A stretch of DNA of 64,000 nt, taken from Numida meleagris. Lineage: Eukaryota; Chordata; Aves; Galliformes; Numididae. Made by a program: the position numbers and the translations under genes. Each line of letters opens with the position of its first letter. The first letter of the stretch is position 1. The notes beneath the pieces were generated by a model. The model was not told where the DNA came from. It saw only the letters and a list, made by a program, of their open reading frames with translations, and did not search any database. Below, in pieces: positions 1-11,820 of this stretch. Location of the stretch: NCBI RefSeq assembly GCF_002078875.1, contig NC_034410.1, positions 40,847,532 through 40,911,531 of the forward strand, given 5' to 3'.

Positions 1-2864
1 CTCATAACAGTGCCTTCTGCCGCACTGCTTGCAAGAGCTGCAGCCTGACCAGGGCCCCACAGTCATCCCCCCATTAAACTTTGGTATTGGGAGGAGGCCG
101 AAGCCATCCAAAACACTGCGGCCTTGCCTCACTGCTGCAGCCTGCAGAGCCTGAGCTGGCTGAGCCTGCCCTGCCTGTGTCTGGATGAAGAAGTTGAAAG
201 ATGTCTATCTGCCTAGAAAGGCTGGCTGCTTAATGACATTTGCAGGGAAAACAATTTGTCACTGTAAAGCTGTCTGGACAGGGTGAGCCATGGAAAAAGG
301 CTGAAAAATAACTTTCTCCCTGAAGATTTCAGTGCAGTGTCTCTGGCTGCTCAGCCAGCAGCACTTCCTCACTGCCGCTTTACAAGTGATATTTCAGCAT
401 AGAGCTGAAGCGAAGGGCTGTTAATGCAGAAAGCCTGTTTGCAGAAGATAGCTGGCCTCAGTCCTGGGCTGTTCAGGTGCCTCAGAGGCTTTCCTGTACC
501 TGTGCCAGGCAGGGGAGTGCCTTGAAGTTGCTGGGAGCAGTAGGGAATGCTCTCCTGCAGCATCAGCATGAGGAGTCCTCACATCTCTCACCCTCTGCTC
601 CCTCCTCCAGCTCTCATCACCGCCTCTCCAGTGCTGCAGTGTGGGGCTGCGTGCAGAGCCAGGTCTGACAGGTATTCCCCTGCTTCCTCCACACTCTCTG
701 ATTTTGTGCTTCCCCCCCCCAGTTTTCCTCATTCCCCAGCCACAGAGACCATGTGCCTCCAGAAGGTACCAAGCTGATCTCCTCACATGGCTGCATCTGC
801 TAGCATGATGAACGTTGGGTTTTCAAAAAGAGGCTGCACTAAGGCAGCTGATCTTTCTTTGTCCTCCTAAGTGAGGCTGCCCTGAAGGGTTATTGTTTAG
901 CCCACATTCTGATTGCAGTTCATACAAGACTAATAGAGAACAAACAGAAAAAAATGCCGTGCGAGGTGGTAAGGAGTAATGACTTAGGCATTTTGATGTC
1001 GTGTGCCTCATTCATATACATACGTATCAGCCCAAATGCCATGCACCTGCTGAATGCTTTATGGGTTGAGGTGCACACAGGCTAAAGGCTGGAAGGAAAA
1101 GTTAATATCACATTTAAATGGTGACTTGGGGACTTGTTGAGATAACTCCCAGTGTGCACAGCAAGGGTGACTCAGAAGTGTGAGGAAGAGCGAGGGGCTG
1201 GGAGGGGGCAAGGCTGGGACAGGCAGTGGGGAGGAGGTGGCTTTGAGCTGGGTGAGCAGGTGGACCAAACCCACGGCAAGCATTATAGACAGACCAACAA
1301 AAGAAGACTCCTTTGTGGAAGAGAGGGTATCAGGAAGGAAACTGGGCAGCCATCCCTCTAGCACCCTCATGGCTTTGACCTTCTGTGGCACAGGAAGAAG
1401 GCTGGGTGGGAAGGACCCCACCAGATGGGGTCTGATGCTCCCAGCAGTGCAGCAAATGCAGCTCATCCAAAGTGCTGCTGGGACCCGAGCACTCAGCAGT
1501 GGTAAGAAGTGACCACAAGGCCACTTTCTAAGGATGATTTGCAAAGTAAATTTTTAAATATTTAGCAAATAATCTGCCATCTAGCAAGAATACTCCAAAT
1601 GCGACCTGAAATGTCTTTCCTTCTTACTAAAGAAAAGATATTTAGGGTTCTACTCACTTTAAACAGCAAGATATTTCTGTCTGCTGTAAGATTATTAGCC
1701 ATGATCCACTCCTGATGTACACTAGATGTAATTTTATTGCAATTTGCAGGTAATTAATGCCCATTGCTCACTGTTTTATGTGACTATGTGCACACATTTG
1801 TTTTAATATACCTCAGACAAACAATGGTAGGGAAGAATAGTCCTTATCTCAGTATTCATCAGATTTCATCAGAATACTTCTATTCCTGTCCTAATTTCTT
1901 TGACAGGCACACAGGAACTTGCCTAGACTGGGAAGGCAAACCCTATTTAACTGTCATGCAGGATACAAACAGTGTTCCTGGCTGCTCCACATTATTATCC
2001 AAATATTTTTCTGCTCAAGACTTGTCCCAGCAGCAGTGGCTCACCAGCAGTGAAGGAGAAGCCCCTGGAAAGTGCTGGTCTGGGCTCAGTCTGGAATTGA
2101 CTCTTTTTGGATAATCACCACTTTGTGTCCCCTTGGGAGACTCATGCATTGAGAGAGCCAGAGCCCCACATCCTTACTGAGAACTCATCCCCTATGGAAC
2201 CTTCTCTCCCACTCCCAACACTAAAATGCAGAGGCACATTTGCTGCCCGCTCTCCCATCATTGAGATATCAGTTAGTATTAAGACGCAGAGGACCAGGGG
2301 CCTCAGAGGCGACAAGGAAAGATTTACAGCACAGTTGCTGTCAGCTGCTTTGGTCTAATTAAGCAGCTCCTGCCTCCCTGATGCGGTTCCAGTGCGCTGG
2401 AGCTTGACTCTCTGGGCATTAGGGAAGCCTCCTGGCCACTCGCTGTTACTAATGCTTCTGCCCTGCAGTGTGACCGGCTGAAATAAGCTATAAAACCTGT
2501 CACTGCACTCTCACCCCTTTGCCAGCAGCTGATGCCTCCTTCAGTGGATGCATCTGCCAGCACCAACAAATCCCATGCAGCAGGGGCACCGTAGGGAGCA
2601 GAATGTGGGACCACCACCAACCTCAGACCTTCTGTGGAGACGTGGGCACTTCTCTCCCCTTGTCTTGTCAGAGCAGACAACAGGGTGCTGGAGGTATGCT
2701 CTGGAGGACCCATCAGGAAGTCTTCTCCTCAAAGCCCCATGTTGTTGAGACAGGGCTTCCTTCCCTGATCACTTGGAGCTGCCTATCTCCAAATTCCTAA
2801 ACACCTGGAAATAGAACCAACCAAACTGCCTGCAATGCAGAACTCACTCAACACGCTCAGCCTG

Positions 2865-3110
2865 CTTTTTCAAGTTGGAGAAATAAGGAACAGGTCATGG
2901 TTTAAATATATGTGCCTCTATTAGCCTCAGTTGTCTGAATTAGTTCTGATTACAGCTTATTATTTGCTTCTCGTTAACAAATTGGCTGTTGTTAGTCGTC
3001 AGCACACAAGTCACCTAATTGGCTGTTTGCATCATATGTTGTTCTCCCCATTCCCTCATTGGATGAGCTAAATTTTATTAAGCAGCAACCTTCTTCCTCT
3101 CTGTTTGCAG
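2865..3110. promoter_or_regulatory. AT-rich island with repeated ATTGGCTGTT sites; possible regulatory element
   Basis: An abrupt AT-rich block in GC-rich surroundings contains attggctgtt twice in the same orientation (2981-2990 and 3018-3027, 37 bp apart) and a third ATTGG at about 3059. ATTGG is the reverse of a CCAAT box and TTGGC an NFI half-site. Enhancer function is inference only. Confidence 0.25.
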
Positions 3111-5548
3111 ATGATGCGTGAACATTTGTTGCGACTTGGCAATTCTGTTGTGAGATAACAAAAGAGCTTTTCAGAATGCCAGGAAAGGAAATCCAGTGTG
3201 AATACCCTCACAAATATTTACTTGTGCTTGTGTTTGCAATGTTTTATTGTGTCATGGATTTAATGATGCTATTTATCAAATAATTATGATTGATTGCTCT
3301 CTTAAATGATTTCAAATTTAATCAAGTAATTTTCCCAAATATCTATCAAAATTAAAGGAGAATTCCAGTTCTTTTAATACAGAGCTTCTGGTTGTGTAGC
3401 AGAAAAACAAAACAAGGACATTCTGTAAAAATAGGTAAAAAAAAGCATTCGCATTTTGGAACTTTACTGTGGGTTCCTGAGCACTGAGGGGGAGGTTGGT
3501 GTCCAGGCTCAGTCCTGCTCCCTGGCAGTGAGGGCTGGACATTTGCCAGTTGCAATGACTGGAGAGGCTTCATCCACATGTAGATTAGGTCACGGGGCTG
3601 AAAGAGAGGGGCTGCAAAAATCCCTCAAAACCTGTGGGATCCAACCAGGTCCGTGCAAAAGAAGCAAGAAGGGGGTGTACTTGTTCTGAATGGATGCTTG
3701 GGGTGCTTCAGAGCGAGGGACTGATCTCCAGAATACCCAAGTTTCCTTGGAACTGTGCGCACTCAGGCACTGCAAAATCACATCCTGGAAATTTTTAATC
3801 TTATTAAAATGGAAGTACTGCCCTCTTCCAAATTGCCATCTTGACTCATATGCTGTTTGATTATGCTGTACCAGCTCATATTTCCAAGCAATGCAACAAA
3901 TGTGGATTCTCGGGCAGTCGCATTCCCCTTCGCTACTTCTGAAGCACCCAAGCACCACATCTTCGAAGCAAGAAGTATTTCCTCCAGCTGTCCATGCATG
4001 AAGCTGATTTATGACTAGTTTTCTGTTCAAACCACTGTAATTTCGCGAAATGATAGCAGTATTGATTCCAGCAAGAGTTTCACTCTGCTGAAACTACCAG
4101 GGCAGAGGGACTAAATGGAGCCTTGGAGTGAATAATATAGCCTTCCACTTTATCAATTTCATCTGCTTTGCTCCCCACCTTCACTTAACAACCTACATCT
4201 CTTCTTTCCTTCCTACGTTTTCCTGTAAGGTCTTTCGCTGTGGCCCACAGATGTATATAGCAGAGTGTATTTTCTTACCTGGGAACTCTGAGCAGCAGCA
4301 AAATGCAATCTGAGCAGTGGGCAGAGTGCTGCAATCTCAGAGCTGTTCATGTCGCTGCATCGTGGGTTGCTGCGTGCAGAATCCAGGGAAGCTGAGCTCT
4401 GGCCCTGGAAGATACTGAATTATGGAGATTATTAATGAATTTTTTAAATATGTATTTTTTTGGTGAATGGAAAAAAGATATTTCTAGCTTAGTTTTCATA
4501 AAGTAACAAGTGGACAAAAGTATTTGCAGGGATGAATGAGGAAGTTCTCAGTTGTGGGACAGCTTCTGCTATCAGTTACATTGATAGGAGAAAAGATAAG
4601 ACAGTGAAAATGTCTGGGAAAAATCTGGTCTGAAGTCAGCTGTAAAACTACAAATGTGCAAACGCTCACCTTTGTAGGAGAGAAACACAGGAGTCTGGTG
4701 ACATTTCTGGAACAGTACCCTCAACAATATCCTATTTTAGAGGATAAATGAAAATTATAGATAAAATACGGACACATGTCATCTGTACTCCTTCTGTGCA
4801 GGTGTTGCTATGTTTCCATCTCTAAAGCCAGAATGAAGAAAGCAAAAGACACAAAAGCTTCAGTGGCACTCCTAATTCAGCCACGGGCTCAGCAGAATGT
4901 CAGCATAAATCTGCAGCCACCCACCCAGTTACCAAAACTGCTGCTTCTGCATTTACTTTCTATGTAGCTACTGGCTTCAAGAAAGACATTTCAGAAGACC
5001 AGAGGGATAGAAAGGTGTTAGGAATAGACATCAATCAGAAAAACTAACAAAAACATAAGATATTTTCCTGAGCACATATGCTGCATAGATTTTGTTTTTT
5101 ATAACCACCTTTAAGCTCCTAATATCAAATCTGCAAATGGGCCCGTGGAGGTTCTGTAAGCACATTAAAAGTTCAGAGAGTAAGAGGCATGTGGTGAAAT
5201 CTGAGTCCTGATGCTGCCATTTGAGGAGCTCAGAGGCACCATGGAGCTGGGTGTCTGTAAGGAACAGCCTCCAAACTGCCCCAGAACAGCTGCCTGCATT
5301 GCCATTTTTCTCTCTGAGCCTCCTCAAGAGTAGAACACTTGGAGAAGTCACAAGATAAAGCCCATGGAGGCGATGCTTCAGTCAGGGCTGATACTGCCAT
5401 GGGGCCAGATGGGGAGGTGAGGCATGTTGGTGTCCCTGAGATGGAGCCCTGCAGCTCCTGGCTTGGAGTAGCAGCCACACTGGGATGCAGGATGGAGAAC
5501 GCTGTTTGAGAGCCAAGCCAAGCGTGAAATTAATATTTCCTTTACAGT

Positions 5549-5568
5549 AAAAAAAAAAAAAAAAAAAA
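5549..5568 (+). repeat. A20 homopolymer
   Basis: Twenty consecutive A. No retroposed body was recognised upstream, so it need not be a poly(A) tail. Confidence 0.9.
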
Positions 5569-7538
5569 GACTAAAACATGTCTGTAACATCGGAATAAAT
5601 GTAAACTTGAAGTGGAACCAGGCTTTGAATCTGCTGCCTCAGCTGGTGTATGTTTGTCCCTGTTAAACAGCATGCCACCAGGTTGACACAAGCCCCGCCA
5701 TTGCATGGTGACACCCCACCTGCAGCCAAGGTGGAACTGTAGATCCTGAGTTCTCAGCTCCTCAGGAGAACCTCTCTTGCGAAGAACAGACAGGGACCAC
5801 ACTGCTCTCCAAAACCCCTGTAATGGATTAACTCCTGTCCCCATCATTCTGAGCACTGCTTGCCAGGCAATGAGGTGCTAAAAGACGCTGCAGAAAGCTG
5901 GCCTGGCTTTAAAAGGACCTTTCATTTTCTGTCCCATCACCTGTCAAGCTTTGTAGCTGCTCAGCAATAACAAAGCACAGCTCTGCTTTGAGAAGCTGCG
6001 ATTCTCTGCAAAGGCAGCAAGCTGCTCCTCCTCTCCATTACAGATCTGCCAGTTTATCAAGGAAGAAAGAATCCATTTTTTCTCTATAGCTCCTGTTCCA
6101 GAGCCAGCACTATCAAGGTAGGAGCTGGACTCCCCCTCACTTCTTCCCATACTGACAAGGAGGTCAAAGCTGTCACATGAGTGCTGCTGCCTGGTGGGAC
6201 AGAGCTCCACAAGATGCCTCCTGCAGGGAGGGAGGTTTTAGGACTACCAGAGCACGATCCTCTGTGTCTACTTTTCCAGAAAACACAGTGCTGGAGGAGT
6301 TTGGTAGGAGTGGGTAGGTGGGGTTAGGAGTCCTCCCACCATGTCCATGGGGTCCCACCATACCTTGGTCCACTCTCCACCCTTCTCCTTCCCTCAGTGC
6401 ACCCTGAGGCCTTTAAATTCCATGAAAACACTTTGGCTTTGGAGAAAACAGTACTAATTAGAAGGGGAAAAAAAAAAGACAAAAGAAGTGAAGGAAAATT
6501 TCTCCTTGATTGCTAATGTGCTGACGGCAGGACCCCTCCTCTGCAGCAGCTCTTAATCAGCCCCCAGCATCCCTTCCCCCAGGCGGCAGGTGCCAGCCAA
6601 GCCACCTCCCAGCATCTTCTCATCACACAAATGGCCCTGATGATGGCACAGCAGGACTGAGTAGGGCCAGCTCCTCCTGAGTGCTGGTAGCCCTGCAGGG
6701 AGCAACTTGACCGGGGGCCTTGACTCCCAGCTGGCGATGGCAAACACATGGTTGTACCTACTTGCCATCTGAGAGTGGAAGACAAACAGCAGGAGTTCAG
6801 CAGCAGCCACCCGTAACCCAAACTGACTCATGACCCAACCCAGCTGGCCATTTTCTTGTCCTCTGAAAAGCTGGCCATTGATGTTTTGCATCCATATGGG
6901 ACTCTGTTCCCAATCTGAGCCAATCTCTCCAAATTGTGGTAGAAAGGCACTGTCCTAATGCCTTCCTCTTAGCTTTTGTACCATAAATACTAGCATTTCC
7001 CTGCGACCTGTGGGCAGTACCAGAGTTAGGTAACTGCCCTCCTAACTTTCCTGGAGGTTACATGATTACTGTCCCCATCTCCTCGGTATAAACGTCCCCA
7101 GTTGCTCAGCAACCCACACACCCGGATTCAATTAACTACGATTACAATTACAGCCAGCATAGATCAGCCTGTGCTGTCAGAAGGAAAAGCGCTGTAGACC
7201 TGCAGGATGCTGTCCCCAAAGGGCCACTACAGCCTTCCCCATGAGCCAACACTACTCTCCTTTGCCCTATGACTATCTAATTAATAGGTGGGAATGTTAA
7301 AATCATGGGGCATGGCTCCACAGCTTCCTCAGCAGGCTTCTCGGCTGGGGGCAGCTCCAAGGACCCCATGGGATGGTGGCTGGAGGTGGCCTGCCCCATG
7401 AGGACTAGGCCTGTGGGGCACCAAGCTGAAGGGTTATAGGTGTCTGGGTGATGCTTGAGGTGTTCTCTGGTAAAAATCTACATCAACAAACAAATTGATT
7501 GTGAAGCAGCACCCCTTGGAGTGTAGGGCTGATTCTCT

Positions 7539-7573
7539 GGAGGAGAAGGAGGAGGAGGAGGAGGAAGAGGAGG
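7539..7573 (+). repeat. GGA/GAA-rich microsatellite
   Basis: Imperfect GAG/GAA trinucleotide tract, purine-only for about 35 nt on the plus strand. Confidence 0.85.
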
Positions 7574-10500
7574 GTGCAAAAATGGTAGCAGCTTTCTTCT
7601 CCCCACGGTCCCCTGGCCAGAAGACTTTTGCCAACTTGATAGGTAGGTGCATCATTTATGGCAGGAATTGGCCAGCAGCAAATGACTGTTCCCAAGTGGG
7701 AGTGGGGAAGGAAGTGTGGAGGCTCATTATGTTTAATGTGATTACTCTGGCCTTACAGCAGTGTATGCCACAAAGCAATTTGGCCTTCTCTCTCTTTTCC
7801 TCTCCCTGCCCCAGTCTTTGATGATAGAAGAACCTGATTGCACTATCCCATGATCCAAAGCAGCTCCATGCAGCTTCTCCTTGAATAGAGACACTGCTCA
7901 CCTTGTACGGGCAGTGGTGACATGGCAGAACACTTACAAATCAGCCCCACATTTGGCTAAGGCTGATGCTTGGGTCTGTTGCTGCTATGTGAACACACAA
8001 ACCTTGATGGCCAGCAAGGGCTTCCCTTTGCCCAAGACACACCACTGCACCTGGACCCCTGGGACTCCCTGGCAAAGAGCCCTGTGTGCTGTGTAGCATT
8101 GATCCTCAGCCCCCAGACCCAATTGGGCAGGCCAGGTCAGGCTGGCTTCCTGCTGGACAGGGCCAAAGGCCAGAGTAACCTTCTGCTGGATGTGGCTGTG
8201 GGTTACGCAGGCCAATGCCCCCCAGTGTTGGCAATGGGAGGCTACCTGCATCCTGGGGAAATGTGTGGTTGTCACCCATCACTGCTCACCGCTGTCTGTT
8301 TTCTCTCTGTCATGGACATCTTGATGTTTCTTGACAATTTCACCTTTCTCTTCCTTGTGCGTACCCAAGGGAAAGTGCCTTTGACTCACAGTCCTGCTCC
8401 CTGATGACGCATTTTGGTTCTGTGCAGCCTGCTCTAACCACTCGCCTCAGCACTGCATGTCAAATACAACAGAGCTTGCAAGGATGTGGGATTTGTCTTT
8501 TCTAACCGTATTCCTTCCGAGAGAAGCCTTTGCATAATCCACCTCTCAAAGAGACTATTTTAGGTCTTGCCGTCCTCCTTGTCAAAAAGCCGCAGGTCCA
8601 CATGACTTTTCCTAGGGTCAAATTGGACTTTCAAGCAGCTTAATCTTGGCTTTCTCCTGTCCCTTGCAGTACTCTCTGAAAACATCTCACACCCCTGCTG
8701 GGCATTTGTTCCAGAAAGGTATTTGCTCTGGGGCATATCTGAAGCTGTCCGGTCTCCAGAAGTGCAGGGCTGGTGCTGCCAGCCCCCTGGTTTGCTTGCA
8801 CCCCTGAGCAATGTGCCTTCACCAATGTCCTGTTCTGTGAACACCACTCACTTTCTCATGATAAAGGCAACACCGGACGCTTGGTCCTTGCAGTCTGGCT
8901 GTGGCTGATTTGCCACCTCTGACCTCCCTGTGCCCGATCCTGCTCAGTACTTGACTGGGAGCACCCAGAGCCTTCTGCTGGATTGGTGGCTCTTTGCTCT
9001 CATGATGCCCCTGAGTCGTTGCTCCAGCAGTGGTGATGGAGGCATCCAAAACAAGATGCCTCACCTGTCCCATTCCCCGCCCTTCACTCAACACCTGTAG
9101 TAACAATGTTCCCCGCCATGCCACCCACACGTGTCCACTGACCGTGTCCATCAAGGCCACTGTCTGTCCTCCATTTCTCTTTCAGGAGTGAGTGTCCCCA
9201 GCATCTCAGATGCAGATAAACCCAACTTTGAGAATATGAAGGACTTTTGGTCCATTTAAATACTTATTTGCTAACACAAAACGAATGCCCTCGTAATTTA
9301 ATATTCTTCTGGAAGTAATTGGATAGGAGTCCTTTGTTTCTTTTCCGACTGTCAGATTCCATTTGTTTAATTTTGCTGTCGTGACACAAAGTGACAGAGC
9401 CCATGCTCCATTTCTACAGATAACAAAACTCTAGGATTCTTCTCTCTGCATGGCCAGAAATTTATGTATTCTCCCCATTCACTCGTACATCACTACTGTG
9501 GCAGATTACTGACCCCCTTAAGAATAAATGCATTTTAATACAGCTGACCCAGAAACCTCCCAAAGGGGAGATAAAGCGCAGCTCCGAGAAGCAACTGAAT
9601 TTGCTGTAGCTTGGAGAAGAATAAAAGAAGGGTCCAAAGCCGGCACTGTCTCAGTGCCACACCATTTCCCATCAGCAAGCCTTCCTCCACGTCAACATTT
9701 CCTGCTGCTCAAGGCCACCTTGTAATAGGGTTGCATCCACTGCTCTCTGGCAAAAAGGATACTCTTATGCAGGGCTCTCTGCAATGTCTTCTCAGAGACA
9801 GAGGGGCAGGGAGAGCATCCATTCTCCGCAGGGCAGCAGCAGGGCTGTCCCTAGGACAGCAAAATTCAGTTCAAGGGCAGGTGCTACTCAGTGTCTGCAA
9901 GGGTGAGGAGGGATGGGACAAAGCGGCTGCAGGGCGGTGCGCTGCACGTGATGCTCCTATTGCGTTAGCCTGGCTGGCAGCCTTTCTGGTGCTTCTCTTT
10001 AAACATCATTTCTCAGAAGAAAGGAGAAATGCCATGAAATTGCAGATTCAACCCTCTCTGAAAGTGTGAAGCTGCAGAATGCAGGAGAAAATATAATCTT
10101 TCTCTTTGCAGAAGTGTTGAGATATTTTTCTCAAATTTCATAGTGTATTTTTCTCTGTGTTTCAACAAGCTTTTCTGAGATTTCTATAAAATGCATTCAA
10201 AGCCTGAAGGACCTGTTCAGACCTAAAGATCAGGGGCCAGTAACACTTGTCTTGCTTTGAGGTTTCCAAGTTGCATGTTTGGGTCCCTGCAGGTATCTTC
10301 AGTTCAGAGATAAAGTCTTCAGAGTACTTCAACTCGCTGGGCGGAAATTTGTGTTGCATGAGATGACTTCATCTACTCATCATGTCATTCTAACACTTCC
10401 CCAAGCACCCTGAGTTCTTGATCTCGGTGCTTAGCAGAGCCTGTTGCTAATGGTCTTCTCATGCAGTGCTGTGGGAGTTCCTGGGACAGTGCTTCACCCC

Positions 10501-10984
10501 AAAGAGCTCTGCATCCACCCTAAAAGGGACCCGGTCTTCCAGGGCAGCAGGGTAGGCTCCTCTGATCCATGCTTCCCATCTCCAGCTAGGGCTGAAAGCC
10601 AAGAGGAGAAAAAGAGCTGAGGTTTCACATCTCAGGTTGAATCTGCAGCATGGGCAAAAACCGCAAGCTAGCTTCTCCTCTTGTTTGTAACTGGAGAACA
10701 TTTGCTCTGGAAGCCCTTGGAAGAAAATAAACACGGTGCAATATAGTGTTGTTTGTACAATCAGTTTTCTGTGAAATGCTTCTCTTTAAATGCTTGTGGA
10801 GACCTGGATGGTGTTGATTGTGCGTGTGAATTTAGGGATGATGCCATGACAGGGCAATATTTTTACTGAAGCCTCACTGGGGAATAAAGCAGGCTGCAGA
10901 GAAGGCTGTGTTTCTGAGGGCCTCGCTCCTTCTCTCCTGCACAAACAGGTTCGCATGTATGCATATATATACATATATAGATGG

Positions 10985-11310
10985 GAGTTTATTTAGATCT
11001 GAGGCCCATTAGACAACCTGGCTTTAAGACCCATGATGAGATTAATCGAGCACGGTAATTACACGTGCTTGAAAATTACTTAACAATTATTCTTGACGTT
11101 ACCAAGAATTTCCATGATGAATTATCTTAGGATTTTAATTCTGAAAGAGGTAAGGACAAGGTTAACAGAGGTCTAGTTGGGAATCAGTTGAGCACCAGAT
11201 AATTACCCCGTGCTTATACAGGAGCTACTGTGTATTTACTGCTGCTAGGGATCTTCAGACTTGTTGCAATGTAATTATTTCCATTTTCTATTAAATGGGA
11301 TTAATTCTAT
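10985..11310. promoter_or_regulatory. AT-rich island with TAATTA and CACGTG sites; possible regulatory element
   Basis: The block contains a homeodomain-type TAATTA (11056-11061) directly abutting an E-box CACGTG (11062-11067), a flanking gcacg/cgtgc inverted repeat, and further taat and attaat cores. It resembles conserved developmental enhancers in style. Conservation cannot be seen from one sequence. Confidence 0.25.
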
Positions 11311-11593
11311 ATGATAAGCTGGGATTCCCTGCTCAGATCCATGGCTTTTGGTTGGTTTGCTTGTTTGTTTGTTTTGAGTGGTCCAGAAATGGGCAAAACA
11401 TCCTGAGGTCCTGCAAGTCCCTCAGGCCACTTTAGGCACCAAGATGAGGATCAAGATGCCAAATGTCAGGCACCTATTTGAGGAATTGCCATGGAAGTAG
11501 TTTATCTGTTTTCAGAAAGCAAAGTATTTGAGATCTTTAAACATGTAGTGTACGGGGCTAATGCCTGTAATGGCTGAACTACAGAGAAGATAG

Positions 11594-11820
11594 CTTCAAA
11601 TTGCACCAGGGGAGGTTCAGGTTGGATATTAGGAAAAAATTCTGCTCAGCAAGAGCAGTGAGGCACTGGCACAGGCTGCCCAGGGAGATGGTGGAGTCAC
11701 CGTTCCTGGAGGTGTTCAAGAACCGTGTGGATGTGGCACTGAGGGACATGGTCAGCGGACATGATGGGGGTGGGTTGGCAGTTGGTTTCGGTGGACTTTC
11801 CAACATTAATGATTCTATGA
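11594..11820 (+). mobile_element. CR1 LINE, 3' fragment
   Basis: The plus strand shows the C-terminal CR1 ORF2 signature ([40 protein letters not shown]) followed by a shortened CR1 3' UTR ending in the typical attctatga. Internal deletion has shortened the 3' UTR. It is 5'-truncated, as most CR1 copies are. Confidence 0.9.

Larger units (their letters stand above)
1..11593. other. Gene-free, comparatively GC-rich region
   Basis: No exon, known repeat or RNA gene is recognised. Many short open frames exist, but they have no family resemblance and overlap each other on both strands, as expected of GC-rich non-coding DNA. Notable contents are a 20-nt A-run (5549-5568), a GGA-rich tract (7539-7573), a GTTT tract (11351-11375) and AT-rich islands at about 2.87-3.33 and 10.98-11.31 kb. 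Confidence 0.6.

Noticed and set aside
5542..5856. Minus-strand frame ending in a Phe run
   Set aside because: The Phe run is the A20 homopolymer read on the other strand. The rest has no family resemblance.
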